From: Caenorhabditis remanei
Taxonomy: Eukaryota; Nematoda; Chromadorea; Rhabditida; Rhabditidae
Length of the DNA stretch: 64,000 bases
Assembly (NCBI RefSeq): GCF_010183535.1
Contig: NC_071333.1
Span: forward strand, 11,592,587-11,656,586
Reading direction: 5' to 3'
Shown: positions 25,415 to 37,659 of the stretch, piece by piece
Layout of the letters: every line of letters starts with the position of its first letter
Position numbering within the stretch: position 1 is the stretch's first letter
Notes under the pieces: model-generated
What the model was told of the DNA's origin: nothing
Seen by the model: only the letters and a program-made list of their open reading frames with translations
Database searches by the model: none
Made by a program: the position numbers and the translations under genes

Positions 25415-27290
25415 ATGGAGCTCATTGACAAGACAGTAGAGCTGCGAGGCAGTCAAGTGCTCAATATGCACTCCTATCATGCAATCATCTGGCAACGAAG
25501 AATCATGGCGTTTGCGACACTTCTTGCATGGGTAAGTCATTTTTATTTATTATGCGTTTTGCGAAGCATCTAGAATCACAAATTTGCATTTTTCATCATT
25601 ACTCTTTCATGCGATAAACAGCATTTGTGAGAGCGCATGAAGAATTCTTATTCTTCAATAGAAAAAGTCATAGAAGTCGGAAGAAAACACAATTAGATCG
25701 CGTGTCTGTTTTAACTAACACAATTCAATTACAGATCGGTGTCGTGTTATTGGTAGCCGCGTTGGCGACAACGCAGTGGGCGACGATTGATTTCCTTAAC
25801 ACCGAATACCAACCAGTTCATGTGGATCTGGGGGTCTGGGGAGAATACCGGACATTGAACAATTTCAAAAAGATCACAGGTTAGACAGAATGGACATTTA
25901 GAATATGGGAATGTGTAATAATAGCCGGAAACCCTTTTTATGCGGAACGGTTCATAACAAATAATTATTCCAGTTGAATGGATCCCTCACTTCCCAGCTC
26001 CACCAGAGAACATTCTTCGCCTTGCCGATACCAATTTGAAACGTGAGTTTATTTTTAGTGCAAATTGACCAAAAATAGCAGTGTCATGTGTCAAATGCTG
26101 AATTTTATAGCAACCTTTTAAAACACATGCATTTATGTTTAGACTTCTACCGATCCCAAGCTTTCCTCGGATGTATCGGAGCAGTGCTGCTTCTGTGCAC
26201 CAACGTTCTGGCCATTTACACTTTCTATCATCATCGTTACATGTACAAGAGAGCCGTAGCTGCCTTATATCTTCTCGTTGGTGAGTCGGAAGAAACACAT
26301 GGAATGAATTTTGAAGAGAACAAAAGCCCGCTCTCAAAAACAATAATAATAAGGCTCACGCTTCAGAAAAAAATGTTTTTCCTTCTTCATTCTCTCGTTT
26401 TTCTAATTTTCCAAAAAAAAGAAACTACTGCAGTCCAACGATGAGGAATGATGAATATTGTTCATCAACTTCTTGTCAAAATTGAGTTGTCCGTCAACTT
26501 TCATGAGCGTCATGTGTTTCTTTTTCATGGGAAGAACTGAAGACAAAATACTCGCATAGCGTCCAACTCGAGATAGACAGAATGATAAAAAAGCTGTAAA
26601 AATCGAAAGAGATAAAAAACTGGGACTAGGATATTGTAGGATGAACAGTTGGCAGTGACTTCTGCTCAATTGCACGCAGAGTACTAAAAAGAGGCATAAA
26701 CTAAGTTCTTGTCAACGAGAGGTTCTTACTTCCGGATAAGTACGAGATGTTTTTTCTTTTCATTTCAGAGAAAGAAAAGAAAACGCATTTCCCATGAGGT
26801 TTAGTCGGGGAAAAAGAAAACATGTATGTCAAAAACAAGGAGACATGTTGTTTGAGGAAGCTGAGCTGTCGCAAATCTGAAAACTAGGGACTAATAACTT
26901 CAAATTTCCACCAATAATGAAAACGATTGTTGTTATCCAAGACGTAATTGTAATATCAAGAATCCATGCTATCATTCCAGTTATGTGCATTTTCGGAGCT
27001 ATCGAAATCCTCTCAAGCAGCATCAATGAATGGAACACTGCTGTCGCCCGGGTTCGTGACACAAACACGTCTTTAATCTCAAGATTAATGATTCTATTTT
27101 TTAGAACGGAGAATTCGACTATGAAGCTGGAAAGAAGATGGGATACTCCACACGTCTCGCTCAGGGGGCAATTTTCACCAGTTTGGTCGCCTGTCTTGCA
27201 TTCGCTTTCGGATCACACAAACAAAAGGGAGAGCATGCAGCAACTGCTGAATTGGAGATTGAAGACAGAGAATATCATATCGGACGATAA
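25415..27290 (+). CDS. Claudin/clarin-like four-transmembrane protein
   Basis: Six exons: 25415-25531, 25735-25879, 25974-26042, 26143-26280, 26981-27051 and 27105-27290, giving 241 aa with consistent phases. Four hydrophobic spans are visible: about residues 31-51 (LLAWIGVVLLVAALATTQW), 118-140 (CIGAVLLLCTNVLAIYTFY), 147-168 and 190-212. The first extracellular loop is the longest and contains a tryptophan followed by LGVWGEY, loosely like the W-GLW signature of claudin-type proteins, but no CC pair was seen. The C-tail is cytosolic and acidic (ELEIEDREYH). The last donor is GTTCGT, weaker than usual. An earlier in-frame start is not apparent; a later Met at residue 18 is possible. The likely role is cell contact or membrane organisation, inferred from topology only. 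Confidence 0.75.
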
Positions 27291-27606
27291 CTTTATAATG
27301 ATGTTGACAGTAAACCTCTAACATTCCTCTGTTTTCTTTTTTCTAAACACTCTGAACTCAAACAATCACCTTATTTTTCTCTTTGGTTAGTGGTTAACAA
27401 CAGATTGTATCAAACTATCAATTGTATTGTGTTGACCATGTTTTTCCCTTTTTTTTCTCTTCACCCTCTCTCTCCTTCTCTCTCCTCTACTATTATTGTC
27501 AATATTTCAAAACTTATTTGAGCTTTGGGACATGATCCGTCTTATCTTTATTTCTCTCGAGATTTGACCAAAAATGTATGTGAATTTACTTGATGTATTT
27601 TTCAAA

Positions 27607-27612
27607 AATAAA
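27607..27612 (+). terminator. Polyadenylation signal of the claudin-like gene
   Basis: AATAAA about 320 bp after the stop codon and 505 bp before the next plus-strand start, in T-rich 3' UTR-like sequence. Confidence 0.6.
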
Positions 27613-28116
27613 GGCTGTTCTGGTAAAACTTGCGAAGGTTGAAATTCTGCAACAAGGAAATTGAACGACAACCTAATAGAAAAAAACCAGTTTTCAACAT
27701 ATTCAGTTTTCGAAAACAAGAGGTCAGACGCATTCAATCTGCAGACATCGAATGAGAACGGAGTAATTACTCGCCCAGAGGTAACTGCGATCTTCTACCC
27801 GCAATGTATAGGTGAGAAAATCAATAGAGATTAATTAATATGTGTGGCAAATATTACGAGAGCATTTTTTGTCTGTTTGTGACCAAAGTTGATCGGTAAT
27901 GTTCGAAAATAATCATTGAAAAATGAATTTTGTAGCGAAAGGTGTTAGTTTCTATGAAAAGGTGTTTAAATCAACAGAAACAGTTATCTAGAGAAGAGTT
28001 CATACGAACAAAACCTTGATTGATTTTTTCTTCCAACTGATAACTTATCTTTCCGCCATTTATGCACGTTTCATTGTTTCTCTTATAAATTTTCTTTCCA
28101 GAAAAACCAAACAAAC

Positions 28117-30713
28117 ATGGGATTTTGGAATGATGTACGAGATCGGATCAAAAGTTGGAAAATTACAGTGGAACCGTTGATGTTCATATTGGCAGCATGC
28201 AACACCGCAGTGTGAGTTTACCAGTATTCTTATTTTCCAAAATTGATATCTATAAGTTTATCTGTTATCTCTCAAAATACCGAAAATTGAAAATAACTGT
28301 TGTTGAAAATGGCCCTTAGAAAAAAAATTCATGTTCTGCAAATTTGTTTTAAAATTTTCTGAATTCACTGTTCTAATAAGATCAGTAACAAAATGATGTG
28401 ATTCTCACAATTATGCGTTTCCATTTCAGCGGAATTGTGTCCCCCGCTCTGAAAGAAGGAAAAATGAAACGATATTATCCAGCTCCGCCAGACATCCATG
28501 GAAAAGATCTTGACAAATATTATAATAAAAAAATGGTGATGTGGGACAATTACTATGAATACGTGAACCTGCCAATCGCTTGCATCTTTGGAATTATTTA
28601 TGGTGAGATCCAAAATTCCTTATTGCCATTTCGTGGAAGTCACACTTTTTTTTGCAGGAGGATATAGTGATCATCGCGGAAGGAAATATCCCATGCTCAT
28701 TGGAATTCTTAGTGTGTTGGTGTCGAATGCGAGTAAGATCACTATGATTTCTGAACAGAAGAGAGAAAACTGATAAAATATTTCAGTGAATCTTCTGATG
28801 TGGGATGAAAACACAGATTGGTCATTAAACTGGACATATCCTACAGCAGTGATCACTGGATTTCTAGGAGATTTTCTACTGACAATGAGTTGTATCAACG
28901 CATACATTGCCGATGAATTCCCAGACAAAATAACGGTATTTTTTGGTTATGCAGTTGGGACAGACAGAATAGAGCAAATATTTTAGTTATCTTATCGAAT
29001 GGTCGTTGTGTCGATTTTATTCAGTTTGGGCTCATTTGTTGCGTCTCGATTTGTCAAAGATTTGGTAAAATGGACTTCGAAGCCCACTGTCATGATTATT
29101 GCGGAAGGTTTGTTTTCAATACCTCCACATTTTCGAAAACGTCATTTGCAGGAGGATACTTGTTAACTTTTCTGGTATCTCTGTTGGTTTTAGAACAGAA
29201 GAAACCAGTCCCAAAAGATAGTTTGCTGAAAGAAAACGATACCATATCTACAATTGAGAGTGCTGAAAACCAGAGTCTTGCCTCTGCCCCAATACCAATT
29301 GTGACGGAGAAACAGTAAGCTGCAAACGCTACTAACTATGTATCCAACCATTCCAGATCTGTAATAGAAATAATCAAAATTTCCTTCGTTTCCCTCTACG
29401 ATGCCGCCAAGATTTTTGTGCTCCCCAGAGCTGGACACCGTCGACTGTTCCTTTATCTTTGTTTTGCTGCCAACTTCCTGGATCAGTTTGTATGGGGAGA
29501 AGAAAAAGGTACAATTTCATCTACAATTGTTGTCTGAGATATAAAAAACAAGAAATTCCTATGAAAAATGTGTCATGTGATTTTGAATATCATAATGATT
29601 CTAGCTGAGTTTTATACCCTCCAAGTGAAATCATTTGTAGTCAGCTGAGAGCTCTGCTCCGTAGAAGATTTGTTCGGAAACTGCGTGGGCAAGTTATTTC
29701 GATCTCTTTCCGGCCTCTCACATCTTCGCGACATTCTGTCTTCAAACGAAGCTAATTTTCATGTTGTTTGTTTGAAGTTCTGACTGATGGGTAGACTAAA
29801 ATTGGTCAAGAAACTGCACGTCGATAAAAACTTGTAAAATCAAAAAGCGCAAAAACCAAATATATTTCAGGACTCTTGGGTACATATGTAAGATTACCTC
29901 CATTCAAGTGGGATACTAACACTTATGCAGACTACAAATCATGGAGACCCATCGTCCGTTAGTTCCATTCTGTCCCCTGACACTCAAGTGAAGAATTTTA
30001 TTTTCAGAAATTGTGGGTATGGCTGTTGGAATGTTGTTTTTCAAACGCATTTGTCATTTCCGTGACACCTTCATAATCTCTCTCGCCATTTTGAGCATGG
30101 CTGGCTGTGTGCTCATGATTGGATTGGCTCAGGTCAGTCTTTGCCCTTTTCCATCTCGAAATTTCCACCATCTTGATAGAATATGTGAATTAGTTCTACT
30201 AATCCGTATTCATGACAAGATTAACGGGCAGAAAAACATGAATATCGGATATGTGGCCGGATGCTTGAAGAAACACCTCTGATTTTATTCGAATCAGTAA
30301 TCCTTTCAGGCCTCGTGGATGATATTTGCAAGTTTAGCACCTGGAAGTCTTCACGGATTGCTCAACCCAATGTCATATACATTTATGGCATGTATAGTAG
30401 AGCCGGATGAGGTACAAAAAAAGGAAATGAGAATAATATCCGGTACTAAGTTGTTTTCAGATTGGAAAGGCATATGCAATAAGTTCGGTTGCACAAAAAC
30501 TTGCAGGAATAGCACAAAGTTTAGTTCTTCAAAACATTTACATAGCCACTGTAGACTGGTATCAGGCGAGTTAAGCTCTTCAGAGAGCCTTTCTCATTAG
30601 TCATTCATTTGCAGGGTTTCGTTTGGCTTCTCATGGCCGCCATCAGCTTTGTCGCCGTCGGCATTTATCTTATTGTGCATGTCATGGCGAAACGGGAGAA
30701 CGTCGGATCCTAA
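28117..30713 (+). CDS. SLC46-like major facilitator transporter
   Basis: Twelve exons (28117-28211, 28430-28602, 28658-28732, 28787-28935, 28987-29107, 29152-29314, 29357-29508, 29871-29957, 30008-30132, 30310-30411, 30461-30565, 30615-30713) give 481 aa in consistent phase. A TTTCCAG acceptor 16 nt before the ATG fits trans-splicing. About twelve hydrophobic spans are present. The loop after span 2 carries GGYSDHRGRKYPMLIG, the MFS motif A. The N-terminal span followed by an insert with YYPAPPDIHGKD is typical of the SLC46 (proton-coupled folate transporter-like) group. The central loop is polar and serine-rich. The eleventh intron appears to use a GC donor (CAG followed by GCGAGT), which is rare but needed to keep the frame. 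Substrate is unknown. Confidence 0.8.
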
Positions 30714-32386
30714 CCTACTCATTATGTGTCTAGTTGAAACGATCATTAGCACAATAAAGAAGAGAAATGTCGAGAGTAAGAGACTTTGACACAATAACAT
30801 ATCGACCTCAGACTGTGCGGCCCTCAGGAAAAAAATGAGGAGTGAGGACAGTGAGAGGGCCCCTCCGAAAGAGTGTAAAATGTCGTAGCAGTGTTTGCGG
30901 AGGGCCGAAAATCCGGTATACGCATAGACGCACGCAGGGTGTGACCTGTTTCATCGGTTTTCCAACAGTCCAATGCGTTTTAATACGACTGGTGTGAGTT
31001 CAGCTTGTTAAATTTTTTTCGGTTGTGTAGTTTTTGTTCCTTCTCACTTTATTCGATTTGAGAACGCTCTGTATAAATATTAGTTTGTATTGGAGAAAGT
31101 TACAAAGAACTTTTCCCCTTCATAATCTAATCCAACGTATCTCTCCCCCCATTCTCTTCAATTCAAATGAACAAGATTAGTATCAGAATAACGAATTGGC
31201 ATGCATGTACGCTGCAGAGATAAGAACAAAAATAAGTGAACGAGAAGTTGAAATAAGAATTGATATGATACGCGCATAAGGAATTCACTGTTCAAATTCG
31301 TACACTGATCACTTAGACTCCATACACACTAACTTATACTATGGTCACTCAAAACCAGATTTCGGGTTATATTCGGTTCAGTCGCCACCATCCATCACAA
31401 TTTTGACGAAAACCGTATCAGTAGTGTGATGACGCGTGCAATTTCGTGTTATATCAATGTTCTATCTATTGTACTGCGAGCACAGTTTGCCATCCATCGA
31501 GCCACCATCGAATGATTCGGAACTTGAGCATTTTCATTTTGTATTTGTATATTTGTACGAGTGTTGCCAGCTGTTCCATCCAACATTTTCCCTTTTGCAA
31601 TCCTTCTTTTTTTTTTGCTGCTAACTTCCGCGACGTCTCACTTTTGAAGCCATTTTTCACAGAAGAAATGTGTGGTAATCTCTCATATGAATTTCTTTTC
31701 GACCCCCTTCCAAACACCCGTCCACCCCCACAAAAACACTTGGTAAGATCATTTTTTGAGACCACCTCTAAAGATCCGTTTCAAGCGCGATTTGGGAATG
31801 ACGAATAGTTTTGGTTTGGTTTTATTGTCGAAAATCATGCATAAATAGACGGCTACTGCGCGGGTGCTGAATGAAAATGGATAAACTGGTCGTTTGTTGC
31901 TGTTGCCATTTTTGGCGATGCGTGACGAAACCTGATCACGTAACCTGATCACGTACAAAAAATACTCTGGACGTTTTGACCTTTGTTCTATTTACTTTTC
32001 AGAACATAATTTTTGAGACAAGTGAGGCAAACTTCATGACTTCTAATCTTTATAAAATTAGATTTTTGATCGCTTACTACACTCATATGATAGTAACTAT
32101 TACAGTTGTGATTGTAGTTGTGCATATGTAAAATTCACGTCAAACTGTTAGAATCAATGAACACAAACAGTATAGAAAAACGGCAGGCTGCCTGGCGCGA
32201 CGATTCTATCCGAGAGTATTGCCAGAACGCGTCTCTCACTCTTCCCCTCTCGCGCCGCAGGACTGCTCTTGGAGCCCGCCCCCAAATCAAGCGCTCTTGC
32301 TTTTCATTTTCACCTCAAGGACTACTTCTGTCCTCATTCCTTCTGCTTCATCTTACCTTATTCTGAAAAATATTCTCTGAATAACT
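30714..32386. other. Intergenic region upstream of the lipase gene
   Basis: No convincing coding sequence. It holds a perfect 2 x 13 bp tandem repeat at 31929-31954 and a GC-rich patch around 32220-32290 (contains GCCCGCCCCC) that may be the promoter of the lipase gene. A small GC-rich inverted repeat lies at 30857-30906. Confidence 0.5.
31929..31954. repeat. Tandem 13-bp repeat containing TGATCACGT
   Basis: AACCTGATCACGT occurs twice with no gap, about 430 bp before the lipase start codon. Each copy holds a TGATCA palindrome and an ACGT core. It may be a paired transcription-factor site; the function is a guess. Confidence 0.5.
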
Positions 32387-35300
32387 ATGCCTAAGCGTAA
32401 ATTTCGTACTGTGTGCCGACGCGTTATCAACCGTATTGTTATCATCAAAAAATTGCAAGGTAACTTTAGAACCACTTGGGCCGCTCAAATAATGACAGAT
32501 TCTGGAGGTTCTCACAAACGTCGTCAGAAGCTGAAAGGACGACTCTCCGTGGATCGATGTGCTATTCTGGAGCTTATTGTACAGGTATGCGTCGACAGTA
32601 GAGATACCGGAAAACCGGAAACTTTGCTCTTTGTCAGGTGCAAATTTTAATCTAACAAGTGAATTTCTATTTAGAATGCATTCTAGAACAAAAAGCTTCT
32701 GAGAATACGTAAACAATTTTTACTGTAGCATTCCAGAAAATGAACTGTATACTGTAGCCGTAGTTTTTCAAACATGTATTTCGTAGTAATTCATGGTATC
32801 TCTTGTTTGCTTAAGTTCGAGAGCACCAGAGCAGAAGATGAGAAAATGTGTAGCCTAGCGTAGTTCAGCGTGTTGTGGTCAAACAAAAAAAACTGTGAAT
32901 CGAAATTTCATCCGATTTTATATGGTTTTATGTGAGTGCGTGCGTGTATGGTGTACGACAACTATGATGTATGCAAATGCAATAACTTGTTTCGATTACA
33001 GCTGTGTTCGGACAATGCAACGCATTTCGAAAAACTCGCACAATCGGGCGGTTACAACGAGCGGATGCCAGTTGTTCAGACCGTTCTACAAACTGCAATT
33101 GAAACTTTGAAAGGTAAAATTATCCTTTTCTAGCTTTCCTCCTAATTGCATTTTCAGGTAACATCAAGAAACTCCAGGAAGTTGCTCCAAAATATGATTA
33201 CGACGAGAAAACACCGGGAAATGGCTACAGGTGAGTAATCATATTTGTAAGGGAACAAAACGGCTGTCCAAAAAGTCCCCACTTGCTCTTTACTTTCTTT
33301 TGCGCATGTTTTCTGCTTAATTAATCAAATTGATGTGGACACACGGACTAATGAAAAACCAAAGAATAAACCGGAAATGTTGCCTTCTTAGTCTCCTCTC
33401 ATTTTTTTTGTAACAATACGCGTTCTATTCTGGTTGCAGAGATGAGAAAAAAAACTTTTGCAACGTTCTCTGCTATGCATGACATAGTACACATTTTGAA
33501 GATATATGTATATTTCCGTGTTCATTTTTCATCTGCTCACCGACAGTTGGTCATTTTGTGTTATATACTTCCGCTTAACGGGGCAAAACGCCCAAAAAGC
33601 GTCTAGTTTGACGTGTATTCAAATTTCTCTTCTCCCAAAATAAGAAAAAAGGAAATATAGAGGATTACCGTCGTCAAGGAAATCGACAATAGAATACATT
33701 TTCATTTGCCTAATAGACAACAAAAAACGAAAGAAAAAAGAGGAAACAAAAAAAGAAAGCACATGATATTCAAGAGAAAAAATAAAGATCAATCATTGGT
33801 GTTTGAAGTCTCCATTACAATTTATAATGATACATATTCCCACGATTGATAATCATGAATAATCTCACGGTTTTCTTGTTTTTCAGAAGCCTCATATGTA
33901 TCTGTGACACCACCCTGCTTCACGTTGTATCATTGCAAAAAGCAGTTTACGAGCAGAGGGGATACCTTATCTTCCGGATTTCTCACTTTTGCAAGGAACT
34001 CGAAGCATATGCGACAGTCATCGACTACCTGAATAAGTCTATTCCATTGGTAAGTTTCGTCAGTCTACTTGAGACATTCTTCTATTTTCAGTGTCTCGAG
34101 AGCGAAAAGAACATGAGAGGGTCACTATTCCCACCACTCGACGGTAACTACGAGACCTATCAAGAAATCCTACGAGTCATGGAGAGACTTGATTCATCGG
34201 TCTTCTTTGGTCGTCCAATTGGTTTCCAATTCTCGCCATCTATCAACAAAATCTTCCGCATCATTGGAGTTGTACTCGCCACTTACAGTCTGTCATGGGA
34301 AAAGGGACATGGTGCGATTGGTTCACTTATCAATACTGGAAGGTTCTTTTTGAGTCCTGAGCAGAGAGCGGAGCGTATCATAAAAGTGACAAGAGAGGCG
34401 GATATCGATTTTTGCAAGGGATTCTGGAACCTTTCAGAGCTCAGTAATGTGAGTATTAGCTTTAAAAACGGTCTCTGAGTTACACGTTATTTTTAGAACA
34501 TGCCAAAGTTCTTCTGCCCAAATATGGCTCTGAATGAAATTCGAGAGATCCCACTTGACGGTGCCATTCCAATGGAAGGGAAGAGCGGAGAAACGGTTAT
34601 GGTCCCTGAACCATCAGCCCATACAGGACCACGACCTGTTCAATACAGAATCCTCTCCACAGTTCATAGACAGAATATGTCATCATTCGCGTTGTCGACT
34701 ACCCATCCGCCATCAAGGTACTTGGTTCTTCATTGTCATGGAGGTGGCTACGTGGCGACATCCAGCAAGTCTCATGAGGTAACCATTACTTTTGAAATTA
34801 AGTCTATACGGATAGTATAATTTCAGACATATCTGCGCCAGTGGGCCAAGGCGTTAAATTGTCCGGTGGTGTCTGTCGAGTACTCACTGGCTCCTGAAAA
34901 CCCGTTTCCAAGACCAACAGAGGAAGTTCTTTTTGCATACTCATGGATTATCAACAACCCAGCGGCAGTTGGTTGGACCGGCGAGAAGATTGTGATGGTT
35001 GGTGACTCTGCCGGTGGAAACTTGATCATGTCTGTCAATCTTCGTCTCATCCAGCTGAACATCAAAAGACAACCGGATGGACTTGTTCTCTGCTACACTC
35101 CATTTTTGTTCCAGGTATTTGAAAAGTTTCCGAGTCCAAGTCAACTGAAAAAATTACAGTACCTTCCATCGCCATCCAGAATGCTCAGTGTCATGGATCC
35201 CCTTCTTCACATGGGAGTTGTTCTTCGTTGCGTAGCAGCATACACTGGAGCCTACGGAGCCCAAATCAATAATAACAAGTTGCGAAAGAATAGAAATAGC

Positions 35301-36769
35301 ATTGGAGGAACTGACATGTACGCTTCTCATCGATCTCTACAAGAATATGTTAACGAGGTTCAGAAGACTAAAGTTGATTTTTCCGTGAGTAACCAACTAT
35401 TTATTCGATTAAATATTACAACACATGTATGCTTCAGGGAGGATCTCAGTCCATCGTTTCATTGGTTCAAAAAAGTCATGACAACGACGGGTTTGCCAAG
35501 ACCAAAGGGAATTCTTATTACAAATTGGAGTCAGATGCGAAGACTTCGCTAGAAACTGAAGCAATCGAGAAGACCGAGGTATTGGAGAAGGATGAGTGTG
35601 AATGTGAAGATGATGCTCTGGAAACCACAAGTATCGCTAGTGTTCAAGTGGATGCAGACCCATTTCATATCCAACTAAACCATACAATGCATGACGATGA
35701 CCTCATCAGCTTCCTCAGTCATCATCCTATCACCAAAGAGTAAGTTTTGAGAATTTTTTTCATACAAACAATCCGCCTTATTTTCAGCGCAATGAGTCAC
35801 ACGCCAGATATAAGTGAGGATGAAATCGAGCTCATCGATAGTCCGATTGAGTTGGGTCTTGAGGCGACGTAAGGAACAAAAACAAATAATGGAAATCTAA
35901 CTAAAACATTTTGTAGTGAGAACTTGGTAATCGAGGAGGAGCATGAGGACACTAAAAGCGGTGATGAAGCATCAACACCTTCTACTGAAAGCATTCCAGA
36001 AGTTCACACAACAAAACGACCACGTTTGCTGCAAATGCTCAGTAGTGTCACTTCGAGAGAAAGTCGTGATAACTCTCAAACCGCTCCATCCACTCCATCC
36101 CAACAACCGAAGCCTCTCACACATAGTAATTCTATGAACGGATTCAATGTCCCAGTGGTAAGTGATATCGAAAATTCAACCTTGAAAAACAAGAATTCAA
36201 CATTCTTCATTCAGCACAAACGATCGTTATCGCAAAGTCTGGCGGATACAGCGGCGTCGACTGCTGCCTATGCACTCGATAACTTACAAGATTGGTTCGA
36301 GCGACCTCCAAAAGAGAAACAGAAATTGGACAGGACTATCTCAAGAAAAGATGACGGAGATATTCTTGAAGAAGTCATCGAAGAAGAGGAGCAACCATCA
36401 CACCTGCTTGAGTTAGTCTCAGCTAGCACAGTTCCAAGGGATCCGTTGATTTCACCATTGTACGCGGATAATGAAACTATCAGAGAGCTTCCGCCTTGCT
36501 ATTTCATGGTATATAGGATAATTCTTTTACATGTATTGAAAGTTGTTTTCTTTCAGGCCTGTCACATGGATCCACTTCTCGATGACACTATTTCATTTGC
36601 TGGAAAACTTCGCGACGCCGGGGGAAAAGTCATGTCAGTCGATTTACTGTCATCTGTACCACATGGTTTCCTTAACTTTACTCTCATCTCTCCTGAATGC
36701 AAAAAGAGTGGACAAGTATGCATTGGTCGTCTCAAGGAAGCACTCGGAATGAGCGATGAATCTAAATAA
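32387..36769 (+). CDS. hosl-1: Hormone-sensitive lipase
   Basis: Thirteen exons (32387-32584, 33002-33113, 33158-33230, 33887-34049, 34092-34448, 34497-34778, 34827-35114, 35160-35384, 35438-35739, 35788-35868, 35917-36157, 36215-36508, 36557-36769) give 942 aa. A 45-nt in-frame piece of exon 1 could be an intron. The family hydrolyses diacylglycerol and cholesteryl esters at lipid droplets. The N-terminal HSL domain is recognisable (GRPIGFQFSPSINKIFRIIG). The alpha/beta-hydrolase core has the oxyanion motif HGGGY (about residue 382), nucleophile GDSAGG (Ser about 456), the Asp in CHMDPLLDD (about 877) and His in VPHGF (about 908). The stretch between nucleophile and Asp is about 420 residues against roughly 280 in the human enzyme. 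The extra length is acidic and serine-rich, so phosphorylation control is plausible. All catalytic residues are intact. Confidence 0.93.
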
Positions 36770-37161
36770 GCTTGCAAATTTGTATACTCAATATTTTACT
36801 TTCTGTATTTAATGGTTCTCACGGATATGCGACATTCTCTAGTACAATTTTAACTTATGATTAGCAATAAGGGTTTCAACTATTAGCAGTCGGTCACTAG
36901 TCTTTAAATCTGTGAAATTAGAAGCGCTTAAAACGGCGCGTGTATGTTACGTGTAAATCTTGGTTTTACTCCCAGTCAGGATAGTTTTGTAAATGATTTC
37001 TCTCATTACTCCAACCTCACTATTTAGCCATTTTTATTGTTTCTAATGGGTGTTACTCAATTCATTCTTTTTTTCCCATTTCTACAAGCAATACTCTGAT
37101 TTGGACTTTGGTTTTAACTATGACTTTATTATGTGTGCATTTTAGCTTGGTGCCTTTTTCA

Positions 37162-37167
37162 ATAAAA
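37162..37167 (+). terminator. Polyadenylation signal of the lipase gene
   Basis: AATAAA about 390 bp after the lipase stop codon. The next gene is on the opposite strand, so the two genes converge here with about 500 bp between signal and neighbouring stop. Confidence 0.55.
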
Positions 37168-37503
37168 ACCTGATGTGGTATGATATTGTTGTTTTTTTCC
37201 ATTCAGAAGTTGTTTTCCAAATGACAATGTTCAATTCAAAAGCTCTAAATAATAGTCTCTAAAGAAAAATAGTCGGTTATAAAAACCTTAAAAGAAAACT
37301 GTTCGGTTCATTCATTCTGTTTATTTCCTCGTTGTCTAAACTTCAAGAAGGAACTCAACGTCTCAAACGAAGCAGAATTAATAATTTGCACTTGAACTGC
37401 TTACACAAAAAGTTTTCACGTTCGATTGAGCATTATATGAAAAAAAAATGCCAGTCACAATTTATATAAACACGCATATTTTTTCTTATGGAGGGATCAC
37501 CTC

Positions 37504-37546
37504 AACTCAGTAAAACTCAGTAAAACTCAGTAAAAACTCAGTAAAA
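37504..37546. repeat. Short tandem repeat, unit AAAACTCAGT
   Basis: Four imperfect copies of ACTCAGTAAA in a row between the convergent 3' ends of the lipase and nucleoside-transporter genes. A simple slippage-type repeat; no function is suggested. Confidence 0.8.
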
Positions 37547-37659
37547 CAAAAAATCTCATTTTAAAAGGTCAAAATAATTTATTTTCCATTTTCTATATGA
37601 AACGAGAACTATTAGTGTGTTATAATGCAGTAAATAAAAATATTATTTAGATTAATGAG

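Noticed and set aside
25237..25540. Minus-strand ORFs over the first exon of the claudin-like gene
   Set aside because: The plus-strand exon is in phase with five further exons encoding a four-span protein, so the antisense reading is a shadow.
30857..30906. GC-rich inverted repeat (CCCTCCG/CGGAGGG) after the SLC46-like gene
   Set aside because: Only about ten solid pairs around a long loop, no conserved neighbour or motif. Nothing to support an RNA gene.
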